DNA of 57,279 nucleotides from a virus: the IMG/VR virus record IMGVR_UViG_3300009154_000068, positions 1 to 57,279 of that record; one strand, 5' to 3'. This document shows, one piece after another, positions 8,980-17,262 of this stretch (position 1 is its first letter; each line of letters starts with the position of its first letter). Made by a program: the position numbers and the translations under genes. A model generated the notes under the pieces. It ran no database searches and had not been told where the DNA came from. It worked only from the letters and a program-made list of their open reading frames with translations.

Positions 8980-9074
8980 TACCAGCGACCGTAGAGATTT
9001 TGCTCTCTATAGTTTTTGATAGTGAAGACGAAATCTACTAGTGTTTGTGTTAATTGTTCTATAATTTTTTTCAT
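8976..9074 (-). CDS. 32-residue protein, last gene of minus-strand micro-operon
   Basis: Found by reading the minus strand of an otherwise empty region. It begins MKKIIEQLTQTLV and ends NLYGRWY. Its ATG overlaps the stop of the gene at 9071-9196 (ATGA), and an AGGA ribosome site lies inside that upstream gene. An amphipathic helix is possible. Function unknown. Confidence 0.5.
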   Translation of the reverse strand: MKKIIEQLTQTLVDFVFTIKNYREQNLYGRWY

Positions 9075-9196
9075 TTTTGATCCTGATACATTTGTTGTGC
9101 GGTGCGCCAGTCGCCCATACGTGTGAGGCGTGTTGCTGCTCTAGCTTTAGCCATGCAGTTCAAAAAATCTAAAAATTCTTTGAATATACGTTTCAT
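9071..9196 (-). CDS. 41-residue basic protein, middle gene of micro-operon
   Basis: It begins MKRIFKEFLDFLNCMAKA and contains ATRLTRMGDWRTAQQMY. A strong AAGGAG site lies about 10 bases before the ATG, inside the end of the upstream gene, whose TAA abuts this ATG. The protein looks like small helical proteins seen in proteobacteria, so a host origin is possible. Function unknown. Confidence 0.55.
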   Translation of the reverse strand: MKRIFKEFLDFLNCMAKARAATRLTRMGDWRTAQQMYQDQK

Positions 9197-9376
9197 TTAA
9201 AAACTCCTTTGTGTGGATTTGTATTGGAATTGTTTGATGTAACTTTCCAACTGTGCGGCATCGGTAATGCCTTTGTCGCTTAGATACGCATCTAAACGGC
9301 TTTGATAGCTAGATCTAGGAAACATTTCGGATAAACGTTCTAGTATGCCTAGCATTTTTTCTGATATATATTTCAT
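9197..9376 (-). CDS. 59-residue protein, first gene of micro-operon
   Basis: It begins MKYISEKMLGILERL, then PRSSYQSRLDAYLSDKGI and a basic end (YKSTQRSF). AAAGGA lies about 10 bases upstream of the ATG. The three tiny genes are tightly coupled and opposite to all flanking genes. A late-like CATAAATA core lies about 50 bases upstream. No function recognised. Confidence 0.6.
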   Translation of the reverse strand: MKYISEKMLGILERLSEMFPRSSYQSRLDAYLSDKGITDAAQLESYIKQFQYKSTQRSF

Positions 9377-9427
9377 TTTGTTTTCCTTTGATTATCAGAA
9401 TTAACTCATGGTTTCTACTGATATACT

Positions 9428-9435
9428 TATTTATG
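9428..9435 (-). promoter_or_regulatory. Possible late promoter (CATAAATA) for the micro-operon
   Basis: One mismatch to TATAAATA on the minus strand, about 50 bases ahead of the ATG at 9376. It could serve the three small genes at 8976-9376. Weak on its own. Confidence 0.35.
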
Positions 9436-9496
9436 CGGCGGCGCAACAAATTCATCTTTTCATTTTAATATTGGGTATAGTTGTTGTCCAAGATGA

Positions 9497-9504
9497 TATA
9501 AATA
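9497..9504 (+). promoter_or_regulatory. Late promoter TATAAATA
   Basis: Exact core, seven bases before the ATG at 9512. No ribosome site fits between them, so a leaderless message is expected. Confidence 0.7.
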
Positions 9505-9511
9505 TTACACT

Positions 9512-11329
9512 ATGCGAATAAATGACATTATCAAACCTTTGCTAACTGAAGCAAAAAACATGAGTGTGAGTGAATGGATGAATTCCTCGTCAGTTCCTCA
9601 GTTTATATCTCGTATGTTGGCAGGCGGCGCCAAAAATCTCAAGGAACCAGTTACAACTGTACTTACATTTAGGATTGGGACTGTTGAATACGAAGGACAA
9701 ATTGAAATAAACGGCCCAACTGATCCCAATTATCGTGCTGCTAAAAGATTGCAGTCTGCTGTTACTAACAAAGATAAAAATATATTAAACAATGTTGATT
9801 TTACTGTTAGGATGCTTGATGATAACGGCAATCTGACTAAGAACGTTGAAAAAATAAATGTAACTAAGATTGTCAAAGATGAATTGTTTAGTGGAAAATT
9901 GCGCGTCAATAAGGGAAACATTGCGGAAATCGTTTTAGGTTGTGCAGTGACTGCCAAATATGAAAATCCACTTGAACATATTGATGCCAGTCATGTAATT
10001 GATGTTGCTAGACGTGTAATAAAAGGCAATGGCACTGCTAGCGGGCGGGCCGGAAAAGATGCATTATCATTCACTGTTTCGGTTCCTGATGCTGATAAAA
10101 AAGGGTTCGCATCATTTATAGGAATGGATCCAGATGGAAAAACTCCTGAAGATTATGGCATGGGCAAGGATTTATTAAAAGCAATCACCGCTCATATTGA
10201 TAATGCTGTTAGATATGTTAACACTTCGCCGAGGGTTTCGGCAGCAATTGAAAAAGCCAGTAAAGATCCTAGAAAAAATGAAATTGAAATAAAAAGTGAT
10301 GGCGGAAATGCTGAAGAACAAAAAACCACTAAAGCAGATTTAAAGATTTTAATTGACGGTTCTAGCATAAACTTATTGAGCATTAAAGCGGGTGATGTTG
10401 GTCAATTTGGTCAAGTTAGTGGATATCAATTTGAAAGATTAAACGATTTCTTTTTGTCATCAGTAAACATACCATTGAGCAATGGGGTTAAAGAAAAGTT
10501 TGTAGCAATGGATGAAAAACTATCTAGTAAAGAAGAAATGGATGCTAATAGAGAACTTGTTCGAACAACCAATTATAAAACAGGGTTTAAAATAGCTTAC
10601 GATGAAATCTTTAATCAACTAAATCGACTTACAGGTAGTATAGATGGACAGGCAGATTTGATAAAACGTGTTTATAAAGGTCTGCTATACCACGCTACAC
10701 GCAATGACTCCAATGTTGAAATGATTATTTTAAGCCCCAATGCTAAAAAAGCATTTCATGAATTGACATTTGGTCCGGAATTAGAAAAAGCATTGGATGA
10801 TTACCAACTTACAGTTCGTCGTGGCACTACTTCTGCTATGTATGAGATATATATTTACGGTTACCCAAAAACTTCAGAAGTTAAAAAAGAACAGGGTACT
10901 AGTAAAGAGCTATTAATCAAATTGCGTTCTTATGCCCAGAAAAAAGCTGTACGTAATATAATCGAGATGGGAGATTTGCTCAAAGATATTGCAGACTGGG
11001 AAAAAATTGAAGAACGTAAGGCTAAAAAAGCTGCTGGAGCACCAAAAGCCGATGATCATTTGAAGAATGCTCGACCCCAAGTGCCACCCGCGAGCCCATC
11101 TACTAAAACACATCAACCATCTGCACAAACAACCAATTTACAAGGTACTGAATTTAGTTCACAACCTCTTCAGAAACCAATGGTTCCAAAATTTGGGACA
11201 ATGAACAAAACCGATCAAGAAAAAGAATATTTTGCTGAAACTAGTAAAAGTACTGATCAGACTGATGCTCCTGCCAACAGTAGAAAATCTAGAGATATTG
11301 AACCAAAATCTCCAAGACAAAAACGTTAA
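9512..11329 (+). CDS. Late protein with possible PD-(D/E)XK-like nuclease core and head-targeting-like N-terminus
   Basis: The 605-residue product begins MRINDIIKPLLTEAKN; LLTE/A fits the L-x-E cleavage pattern of T4 prohead protease. Around residues 274-305, KADLKILIDG, then LLSIKAG and QFGQVSG, resembles the core of restriction-type nucleases: D276 and the S-I-K292 triplet would be the metal-binding Asp and Lys, followed by a Gln/Gly loop. The rest is alpha/beta with a Pro/Thr/Gln-rich, charged tail after about 500. The nuclease reading is tentative. If right, a late-made, head-packaged enzyme could be delivered at infection. Late promoter at 9497. Confidence 0.6.
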   Translation: MRINDIIKPLLTEAKNMSVSEWMNSSSVPQFISRMLAGGAKNLKEPVTTVLTFRIGTVEYEGQIEINGPTDPNYRAAKRLQSAVTNKDKNILNNVDFTVRMLDDNGNLTKNVEKINVTKIVKDELFSGKLRVNKGNIAEIVLGCAVTAKYENPLEHIDASHVIDVARRVIKGNGTASGRAGKDALSFTVSVPDADKKGFASFIGMDPDGKTPEDYGMGKDLLKAITAHIDNAVRYVNTSPRVSAAIEKASKDPRKNEIEIKSDGGNAEEQKTTKADLKILIDGSSINLLSIKAGDVGQFGQVSGYQFERLNDFFLSSVNIPLSNGVKEKFVAMDEKLSSKEEMDANRELVRTTNYKTGFKIAYDEIFNQLNRLTGSIDGQADLIKRVYKGLLYHATRNDSNVEMIILSPNAKKAFHELTFGPELEKALDDYQLTVRRGTTSAMYEIYIYGYPKTSEVKKEQGTSKELLIKLRSYAQKKAVRNIIEMGDLLKDIADWEKIEERKAKKAAGAPKADDHLKNARPQVPPASPSTKTHQPSAQTTNLQGTEFSSQPLQKPMVPKFGTMNKTDQEKEYFAETSKSTDQTDAPANSRKSRDIEPKSPRQKR

Positions 11330-11355
11330 TTTTATTAAATTATTCTAAAAATCTC

Positions 11356-11385
11356 TTGACTTTTCCTTAATTTAGAGCTTATACT
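11356..11385 (+). promoter_or_regulatory. Sigma70-type early promoter
   Basis: TTGACT (11356-11361), 18 bases, TATACT (11380-11385). It serves the small gene at 11420 and perhaps the two genes after it. Confidence 0.65.
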
Positions 11386-11419
11386 AGTTAAGTCAGTAAA
11401 TTAACATCAAGGAAATATT

Positions 11420-11569
11420 ATGTTTGAATCAATTGAAATTAAACGTGCGGCTAACGGCTTTATTGTCGTCTTAACTACCGAAGACGATTCTAAGGAATAT
11501 GTTTACGATACAAGTCGTAAAGCTCTGCGCTTCGTTAAAGAATATTTGGAAGCAAAAAATCCACAGTAA
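11420..11569 (+). CDS. 49-residue early protein, unknown
   Basis: It begins MFESIEIKRAANGFIVVL and ends EYLEAKNPQ. An AAGGA ribosome site at 11409-11413 and the early promoter just upstream support a real gene. No recognised motif. Confidence 0.6.
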   Translation: MFESIEIKRAANGFIVVLTTEDDSKEYVYDTSRKALRFVKEYLEAKNPQ

Positions 11570-11572
11570 GTA

Positions 11573-12301
11573 ATGTATATGTCAAAATATACATTCTTAA
11601 TTACCAGTGCGATTAATACAAAATTTGGTGTTTTTGATGCAGAAACTCGTCTAAATCAAACAGTTTCTACTATTCAAAGCATTAAACGACGTGTACCTGA
11701 TGCTGACTTATTTCTATTGGAAATGTCAGCAATCGCTTTAACTCAAGATCAATCTAATACTTTAGAACCATTGGTTAAAAGTATTGTAAATTTTAATTCA
11801 GATCCGTCAGTAGTTGGGCTTTATAATAGTACAGATAATTGGGATATAGTTAAAAACGTCACCGAGGTTATGTGCTTTGGTAAAGCTCTTAAAAATCTAC
11901 ATAGAAGCTTGAATCAATTTTCCAATACACAGCGAATTTTTAAAATCAGCGGAAGATATGGTCTGAATAATAATTTTGATATTGGCTATTATGACCAATA
12001 TAATATACAAAATCATATTGTGATTAGTAATCAAAAAAATAGTCAATTTGACTATAATTTGACATTGATATCACAACAATTTATGAGCAGATTGTGGAGT
12101 TGGCCGGTTAGCTTGATGGAAGAAATTATTACAGTATATGATAATAGTTTAGCTTACATGGGCGAAAGAATATCTGCTGGTGGATATGCCGATATTGAAC
12201 ATTGTTTATATAAATTTTTAGATAAAGAAAAAGTAATTCAAAAAGCACCATTGGGGATTTTTGGTAATATAGGCCCTAATGGTATGCCTGTTCAGGAATA
12301 A
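11573..12301 (+). CDS. Unknown protein next to glycosyltransferase
   Basis: A 242-residue protein starting four bases after the previous stop. It opens with a strand-like stretch (KYTFLITSAINTKFG), has FKISGRYGLNNNFD in the middle, and SRLWSWPVSLMEEI and AYMGERISAGGYADIEH toward the end. The layout recalls small phage glycan-related proteins, and the next gene is a glycosyltransferase, so a sugar-related role is possible. I do not recognise a family with confidence. Confidence 0.6.
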   Translation: MYMSKYTFLITSAINTKFGVFDAETRLNQTVSTIQSIKRRVPDADLFLLEMSAIALTQDQSNTLEPLVKSIVNFNSDPSVVGLYNSTDNWDIVKNVTEVMCFGKALKNLHRSLNQFSNTQRIFKISGRYGLNNNFDIGYYDQYNIQNHIVISNQKNSQFDYNLTLISQQFMSRLWSWPVSLMEEIITVYDNSLAYMGERISAGGYADIEHCLYKFLDKEKVIQKAPLGIFGNIGPNGMPVQE

Positions 12302-12359
12302 TTTAAATAGAAATTAGATATGATTCGTTTTCACTAATTCAATTAAGAAGTAAAATTAT

Positions 12360-13520
12360 ATGCATTTTAGATTTCATGTATTAGGTGTCCCACACACTAT
12401 TTCTAACAAAGATTATGTAGCCTGTGCTTTTACACAAAAAGTAGTAAAATTTTGTGCTATGATGAAGGCTCGAGGGCACACTATCATCCATTATGGTCAT
12501 GAACATAGTGATGTTGAATGTGATGAAAACGTTGGAGTAACCAATGATGCCATTTTAAATGAAGCATACGGTGATCACGATTGGCATGCCAATACATTCA
12601 AATATGATTTAAATGACGTTGCTTATAAATTTTTCTATGCCAATGCTATTAGAGAAATTGGTTTGCGTAAACAAAAAAATGATTTTCTATTGTGCTTTTG
12701 GGGTTGGGGACATAAAGCCATCGCCGATGCACATCCTGATATGTTGGTGGTAGAACCGGGTATTGGATATCCTGGTGGCGTATTTGCACCATATCGTGTG
12801 TTTGAAAGTCAAAGCATAATGGCTGCTTGGTTTAATATGACTGCGGTGTCTGGACCAGGACACTTTAGTTGGTATGACGCTGTTATCCCTAATTATTTTG
12901 ATCTCAACGATTTTGACTATAACGAAGATAAAGAAGATTATTTTTTATTCTTGGGTAGAATTGGTGAACATAAAGGTGTGCATGTAGCTATTCAAACAAC
13001 TGAAGCAATTGGGGCAAAGCTAAAAATTGCTGGTCAAGGTAGTTTGGCTAGTATGGGATTGTATACCACCCCATCACATGTTGAAATGGTGGGATATGCT
13101 GATGTCGAATTGCGCAGAAAGTTAATGAGTAAAGCAAAAGGTCAATTTGTGGCTACAATGTATGGTGAACCATTTGGTGGTGTTCAAATTGAGGCAATGT
13201 TGAGCGGCACTCCGGTGATTAGTACTGATTGGGCATGTTTTGGTGAACTCAACTTGCATGGTGTTACTGGATATCGTTGTAGGACTTTTGAACATTTTAC
13301 TTGGGCCGCTAAAAACATTGGTCGTATCAATCCCAAAAACTGTCGAGATTGGGCCGCCAAAAACTTTAACTTTGATAAAATTAGTCAAATGTATGAGGAA
13401 TTCTTCTACAGTATTACTAACATTTATGGAAAAAAGGGATGGTATGAACCCAATCCTGAACGCATGCAATTAGATTGGTTGCGTAGAGAATACCCAACTC
13501 ATCCCAATAGAGAAATTTAA
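12360..13520 (+). CDS. GT-B glycosyltransferase (GT4-like)
   Basis: This probably transfers a sugar from a nucleotide-sugar donor. In 386 residues, the C-terminal Rossmann domain shows FLGRIGEHKGVHVAIQ (about 197-212), a LKIAGQGS strand, and the donor-binding EPFGGVQIEAMLSGTPVIS (about 270-288), which carries the E-x7-E motif of GT4 enzymes. The N-terminal domain has HHDWHA-like and FWGWGHK segments. The substrate is unknown: modified phage DNA bases or cell-surface glycans are both possible in phages. No ribosome site stands out before ATG 12360. Confidence 0.88.
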   Translation: MHFRFHVLGVPHTISNKDYVACAFTQKVVKFCAMMKARGHTIIHYGHEHSDVECDENVGVTNDAILNEAYGDHDWHANTFKYDLNDVAYKFFYANAIREIGLRKQKNDFLLCFWGWGHKAIADAHPDMLVVEPGIGYPGGVFAPYRVFESQSIMAAWFNMTAVSGPGHFSWYDAVIPNYFDLNDFDYNEDKEDYFLFLGRIGEHKGVHVAIQTTEAIGAKLKIAGQGSLASMGLYTTPSHVEMVGYADVELRRKLMSKAKGQFVATMYGEPFGGVQIEAMLSGTPVISTDWACFGELNLHGVTGYRCRTFEHFTWAAKNIGRINPKNCRDWAAKNFNFDKISQMYEEFFYSITNIYGKKGWYEPNPERMQLDWLRREYPTHPNREI

Positions 13521-13542
13521 CTTGTTGTGATTTTACAACAAG
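13521..13542 (+). terminator. Hairpin after glycosyltransferase gene
   Basis: A perfect eight-pair stem CTTGTTGT/ACAACAAG with a six-base loop. There is no long T run after it, so it may be an mRNA end-protecting stem rather than a strong terminator. Confidence 0.5.
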
Positions 13543-13549
13543 AATTCTA

Positions 13550-13578
13550 TTGACTTATTAATCAAATAGCGTTAAAAT
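13550..13578 (+). promoter_or_regulatory. Sigma70-type early promoter
   Basis: TTGACT (13550-13555), 17 bases, TAAAAT (13573-13578), 30 bases before the TTG start at 13609. Confidence 0.65.
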
Positions 13579-13608
13579 AGAAGCTAATTTACAGCACAGG
13601 AGACTGTT

Positions 13609-13809
13609 TTGGCTTCAAAAATCTTCAAAACTGACAGTAAATATGGCCCAAGAAAAGGCTTGGAAGGTCCGTTCACATATCCTAACGGTCAAACACTTTA
13701 TTATGATCCAAAAGAGGGAGAATATTACGACCCTTCAACGGATTTCTATGTGCCATCAGAAGATGTTGCATATTTACAACAACAAATTTTTGACCGTATT
13801 TCAGGTTAA
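13609..13809 (+). CDS. 66-residue early protein, TTG start
   Basis: TTG is chosen because AGGAG (13598-13602) is spaced six bases ahead and no ATG fits. The protein is rich in Tyr, Asp and Pro (KYGPRKGLEGPFTYP, YYDPKEGEYYDP, DFYVPSED) and ends in a short helix. Tyr-rich repeats such as YYDP hint at a small binding protein. Unknown. Confidence 0.6.
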   Translation: MASKIFKTDSKYGPRKGLEGPFTYPNGQTLYYDPKEGEYYDPSTDFYVPSEDVAYLQQQIFDRISG

Positions 13810-13815
13810 TTTTGG

Positions 13816-13844
13816 TTGCTCATAACCAATTTTGGTTGTATAAT
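13816..13844 (+). promoter_or_regulatory. Sigma70-type promoter with conserved leader
   Basis: TTGCTC, 17 bases, TATAAT (13839-13844). The following leader (about 13845-13868) is nearly the same as those after the promoters at 37571 and 38350: a shared TGTATTGTAACGCAAA and then AGGAG. Confidence 0.65.
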
Positions 13845-13876
13845 ACATGTATTGTAACGCAAATAGGAGTAACACA

Positions 13877-14911
13877 ATGTCAGCAACTTTTGTTCGTTTT
13901 ATCAAAGGTACTTATCGTAATCATAATGTTTCTGGCATGAGTTTTGAACTGGTGGATCAATATCGCAAAACTGCAAAAAACGGTTTTGTAACTGTTAAAA
14001 ATAACAATACTTTCCCTGGCTACCCTGATGACATTCGAATTAATGTTGATGGCGTGGCTGATTATGAATTTGTAACTGGAATTAATCAAGGAGTGAATAC
14101 TGTGCAAATGGAACAGACTACTGAGAAAACTGTTGAAACTGACGAACAGGCGATTGAGCGTATTCGTGAGCGTTTTGACATTTTGACAGAAATGACTAAA
14201 GCCGCTACTAACGGCGATATTAGAGCAATGATTGTTAGTGGCCCACCAGGCGTTGGTAAGAGTTTTGGCGTTGAACAAGAAATTGAAAAGGCTTGCTTGT
14301 TTGACCACATTGCAGGTAAACGTCTTCGTGCTGAAGTGGTTAAAGGTTCTGCAACCGCATTGGGTCTGTATTCAACATTGTACAAATATTCAGACCCCAA
14401 TTGCGTTCTAGTGTTTGATGACTGTGATTCAATCTTACTAGACGACGTTGCTTTGAATCTTTTGAAAGGCGCATTGGACTCAGGCAAGAAGCGTAAAATT
14501 TCTTGGTTGAGCGATAGCAATATGCTTCGTCGAGATGGTATTCCAGATAGTTTTGAATTTAAAGGTTCGGTGATCTTCATCACTAATTTGAAGTTCGACC
14601 AAATGAAGAGTCAAAAACTTCGTGACCACTTGGATGCTTTGCAAAGTCGTTGTCATTATTTGGATTTGACTTTGGACACTATGCGTGACAAAGTATTACG
14701 AATTAAACAAATTGCCAAAGATGGCGTATTGTTTGCTGATTATGATTTTGATCAAATTGTTCAAGATGAAATCATTGATTTCATGGGCACCAATCAAAAT
14801 CGTTTGCGTGAAATGAGTCTGCGTATGGCTTTGAAGATTGCAGACTTACGTAAGAGTTTCCCATTGAATTGGAAACGTATGACAGAAACAACCTGCATGA
14901 AGGCAGCATAA
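13877..14911 (+). CDS. AAA+ ATPase
   Basis: The 344-residue product has Walker A GPPGVGKS (122-129), Walker B VLVFDDCD (about 178-185), sensor 1 VIFITN, and an arginine-containing C-terminal lid. The N-terminal 90 residues form a separate domain (FVRFIKGTYRNHNVSGMSFE). Such single-domain AAA+ proteins occur in aquatic T4-like phages; the substrate is unknown. ATG 13877 is chosen for AGGAG at 13865-13869; an in-frame ATG at 13847 lies too close to the promoter. Confidence 0.85.
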   Translation: MSATFVRFIKGTYRNHNVSGMSFELVDQYRKTAKNGFVTVKNNNTFPGYPDDIRINVDGVADYEFVTGINQGVNTVQMEQTTEKTVETDEQAIERIRERFDILTEMTKAATNGDIRAMIVSGPPGVGKSFGVEQEIEKACLFDHIAGKRLRAEVVKGSATALGLYSTLYKYSDPNCVLVFDDCDSILLDDVALNLLKGALDSGKKRKISWLSDSNMLRRDGIPDSFEFKGSVIFITNLKFDQMKSQKLRDHLDALQSRCHYLDLTLDTMRDKVLRIKQIAKDGVLFADYDFDQIVQDEIIDFMGTNQNRLREMSLRMALKIADLRKSFPLNWKRMTETTCMKAA

Positions 14912-14932
14912 GATTTCCCCTGCGGTGTGCGT

Positions 14933-14975
14933 AACGGGCAATGTCAATAAGTCCCGTTTCGATAATTTTTTTTTT
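14933..14975 (+). terminator. Terminator after AAA+ ATPase
   Basis: Stem AACGGG (14933-14938) with CCCGTT (14953-14958), a 14-base loop and ten T at 14966-14975. The next ribosome site, AGGAG, follows directly, so readthrough or an internal entry would be needed for the gene at 14987. Confidence 0.55.
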
Positions 14976-14986
14976 AGGAGTATGAA

Positions 14987-15199
14987 ATGGCAACAGCAAA
15001 AACAGTAACCAAACTCGGTGATAAATTAATTAAAGTAAATGAATCATTTACCATTAATATGTATGATAATGGATATATGATTGAAGTCAGTGGCAGGAAT
15101 AAAAAAGGTGATTATGTCACTGCAAAAATTCTGACACCTTCAGTTGACGAATTGGTCACGTTGGTTCGTGAAGCTTCTGAAATGGAACGGGATTCCTAA
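14987..15199 (+). CDS. 70-residue protein, unknown
   Basis: AGGAG at 14976-14980 fits ATG 14987. It begins MATAKTVTKLGDKLI and has a Lys-rich beta-type middle (NGYMIEVSGRNKKGDYV) and an acidic helix at the end. No recognised domain. It is first in a run of three closely spaced genes. Confidence 0.6.
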   Translation: MATAKTVTKLGDKLIKVNESFTINMYDNGYMIEVSGRNKKGDYVTAKILTPSVDELVTLVREASEMERDS

Positions 15200-15201
15200 T
15201 T

Positions 15202-15594
15202 ATGGCTGTTTATCGAGTAAGTACACTGGACAAAAAGAGTGTAGAAGAGCGAGAAATTTGGAACAAGGGCAGTGATGTCATTGTTCGCATCACTGGATTC
15301 CGTTGGGGCACAGTAAACCTCACCACCGAAGACGATGAGGAATTAGATATTGATGCCGATAATGCTGAAGGTGTTAATGTATATGACTGCGGCTATGACT
15401 GCGATCTAGATAGTTTGGATGATGGGTGGCTGAGTGATACTGAGTGGCCCAAAGATATGAGCCAAGAAGAGCGTGATCGTTTGGAACAGCTCTGGGAAGA
15501 AGATGACTATTCAGCATGGGAAAGCGAAGGTTGGAACAACAGCGAAACTGAGTGTTGGTTTCACAACAGTTTAGAAATTGAACGAGTGGAGTGA
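15202..15594 (+). CDS. Very acidic Trp-rich protein, unknown
   Basis: A 130-residue protein, two bases after the previous stop. Roughly a third of the residues are Asp or Glu, with several Trp (FRWGTVNL, DDGWLSDTEWPKDM, EGWNNSETECWF). Strong negative charge would suit a DNA-mimic or an inhibitor of a DNA-binding host protein, a common early phage strategy, but that is inference only. Confidence 0.6.
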   Translation: MAVYRVSTLDKKSVEEREIWNKGSDVIVRITGFRWGTVNLTTEDDEELDIDADNAEGVNVYDCGYDCDLDSLDDGWLSDTEWPKDMSQEERDRLEQLWEEDDYSAWESEGWNNSETECWFHNSLEIERVE

Positions 15595-15596
15595 TT

Positions 15597-15974
15597 ATGT
15601 CAGGCTATAATTTGGTTCGTGAAATTCATCAACTAGAAGAAAAAGTAGAAGCTTTAGGTTTCATGCTTTGCTCTCCAAAACTTCATACCTCATCGTATTC
15701 AGATGACCTGGTAGCATTAAAACCTCGTGATGAATCAAATGTGCCAGTTTATGCCCGAGACGCCGAAGTGTTTGTTGGAACCTTGACCCAACTGCGGCAG
15801 TGGTTACTGGGTGTGACCTGGGCCAGAGACTATGATCGAATGTTGAATGTTAGCAATGACCAAAAACGTGCTCAAGGTGAGGATCGGTATCGAGCAAGTG
15901 TGGAGAAACAACGCATTGAACAGGAAAAGAAGCAGATGTGGAAAATTCTCAAAGAAGAAAAATCTGTAACCTAA
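15597..15974 (+). CDS. Small phage protein, coiled C-terminus
   Basis: ATG 15597 is preferred to the GTG at 15591 because of GTGGAG just upstream. The 125-residue product starts SGYNLVREIHQLEEKV, has a central TQLRQWLLGVTWARDYDRML, and ends in a Lys/Glu/Gln coiled-coil tail. Similar small proteins occur in T4-like phages. Function unknown. Confidence 0.65.
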   Translation: MSGYNLVREIHQLEEKVEALGFMLCSPKLHTSSYSDDLVALKPRDESNVPVYARDAEVFVGTLTQLRQWLLGVTWARDYDRMLNVSNDQKRAQGEDRYRASVEKQRIEQEKKQMWKILKEEKSVT

Positions 15975-16010
15975 TAACATAGTATAAGTATTTTATTACT
16001 TGTCAATTTT

Positions 16011-16040
16011 TAACCTGTCTTTTATGGCAGGTTATTTTTT
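16011..16040 (+). terminator. Rho-independent terminator
   Basis: Seven-pair stem TAACCTG (16011-16017) with CAGGTTA (16028-16034), a ten-base loop and TTTTTT. Its T run overlaps the -35 of the next promoter. Confidence 0.8.
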
Positions 16041-16068
16041 GACTTTTGTGTAGATTAAATGTTACAAT
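16039..16068 (+). promoter_or_regulatory. Sigma70-type promoter, leaderless start
   Basis: TTGACT (16039-16044), 18 bases, TACAAT (16063-16068). The next ATG (16075) begins seven bases after the -10, where transcription should start. Confidence 0.65.
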
Positions 16069-16074
16069 AGTCTT

Positions 16075-17262
16075 ATGCAACTAACATCTTTCAAACATAT
16101 AGAAGATTATTTAGAAATCTTGGGCGGCCAAAGAGATTGTTCGGGTGTTGTGGTTAACAATTTTTTCTTTTCAAAATCTTCAGATGTTAGGTTGGCCAGA
16201 TATGATATGTCTGTAGTAGATAATCTATCTCAGCAAACTATACAAGGTCAAGCCCTAACAGATAGGCAAGCGCAATTAGTTCATAAAATTGTCTGTAAAT
16301 ATAAAAGGCAATTTTCAAGTCTTGGTGTAGAAATTGGGTTACATTCAACAGAACCAAAGTTTAGATATCAACCAAAGATTATAGAGAGGCAACAAAAGAT
16401 ATCAGTTGTTGACGGCGAAATAATTCTAACATTTCCTTATAATAAAGGTCTAATAGACAAGTTAGCAGAACATAGAAATATCAGTCACGGTTTTGTCAAA
16501 TTTGATAGAGATGCCAAATCTTGGCATATGGCATTAACTGAATATAATGTTAGTTGGGCAAGGGCTTTTGCTGAACAGAATGAATTTGACGCTGATTTAG
16601 AATTTTTAAAATATTGGCAATTGTTGGAAGGGTGTGAGAAAACACCATTTGCAATAGAGTTAAGAGATAATGGAACTGATTTGGTTATTGATAATGCAGA
16701 ATCATCTTTGATTGATTATATCAATAACAATTTAGGTGGGTTTTCTAAAGAAAATATATTGAGGTTGGTGGACAATTCCAGTTTGTTGGGATTTACTGTT
16801 AGTAAAGATATTAAAGATTTGATATCAACAATATATGGAATTCAAGTTGCCAATTTATCCACTTCCAGACATATACATGCCACAAGATCTAGTGAAAATT
16901 ATGACGGCGAGGATCTAATAGATTGTTTGGTTAGATATGCAACATTAAATAATAGGTGGCCTATATATGTTTATGATCCCATCGTTGATGATAATCTTAA
17001 AGAAAATGTCCTTAAGCAATTTGACAAAGATCAAATATTAGATCTTGTAAATAAAAAATCAACTAAGATAGACTTAACAAACATCAAATGTGTTTATTTG
17101 AACAAACTTAAAAGATCCTGGCCAAAAACAATTCTTTTAATGGTCAGTACCAATGCAATGATTCATGGTTTGGAAAAACAACATATGATGATGATGTCAG
17201 AAAAAATAGTGTACTTTACACAAACAGTTTACGATAATGGGATGACAAAAATTGCAGGCTAA
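16075..17262 (+). CDS. Conserved protein coupled to UvsW, unknown
   Basis: A 395-residue protein. The middle (about 110-180) has KFRYQPKIIE, LTFPYNKGLIDKL and FVKFDRDAKSWHMALTEYN, which reads like the small N-terminal beta domain seen in SNF2/SMARCAL1-type helicases, and the C-terminus (about 280-390) has WPIYVYDPIVDDN and LLMVSTNAMIHGLEKQ. No ATPase motif is present. Its end overlaps the UvsW start by 11 bases, so it probably works with the helicase. Assignment uncertain. Confidence 0.65.
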   Translation: MQLTSFKHIEDYLEILGGQRDCSGVVVNNFFFSKSSDVRLARYDMSVVDNLSQQTIQGQALTDRQAQLVHKIVCKYKRQFSSLGVEIGLHSTEPKFRYQPKIIERQQKISVVDGEIILTFPYNKGLIDKLAEHRNISHGFVKFDRDAKSWHMALTEYNVSWARAFAEQNEFDADLEFLKYWQLLEGCEKTPFAIELRDNGTDLVIDNAESSLIDYINNNLGGFSKENILRLVDNSSLLGFTVSKDIKDLISTIYGIQVANLSTSRHIHATRSSENYDGEDLIDCLVRYATLNNRWPIYVYDPIVDDNLKENVLKQFDKDQILDLVNKKSTKIDLTNIKCVYLNKLKRSWPKTILLMVSTNAMIHGLEKQHMMMMSEKIVYFTQTVYDNGMTKIAG

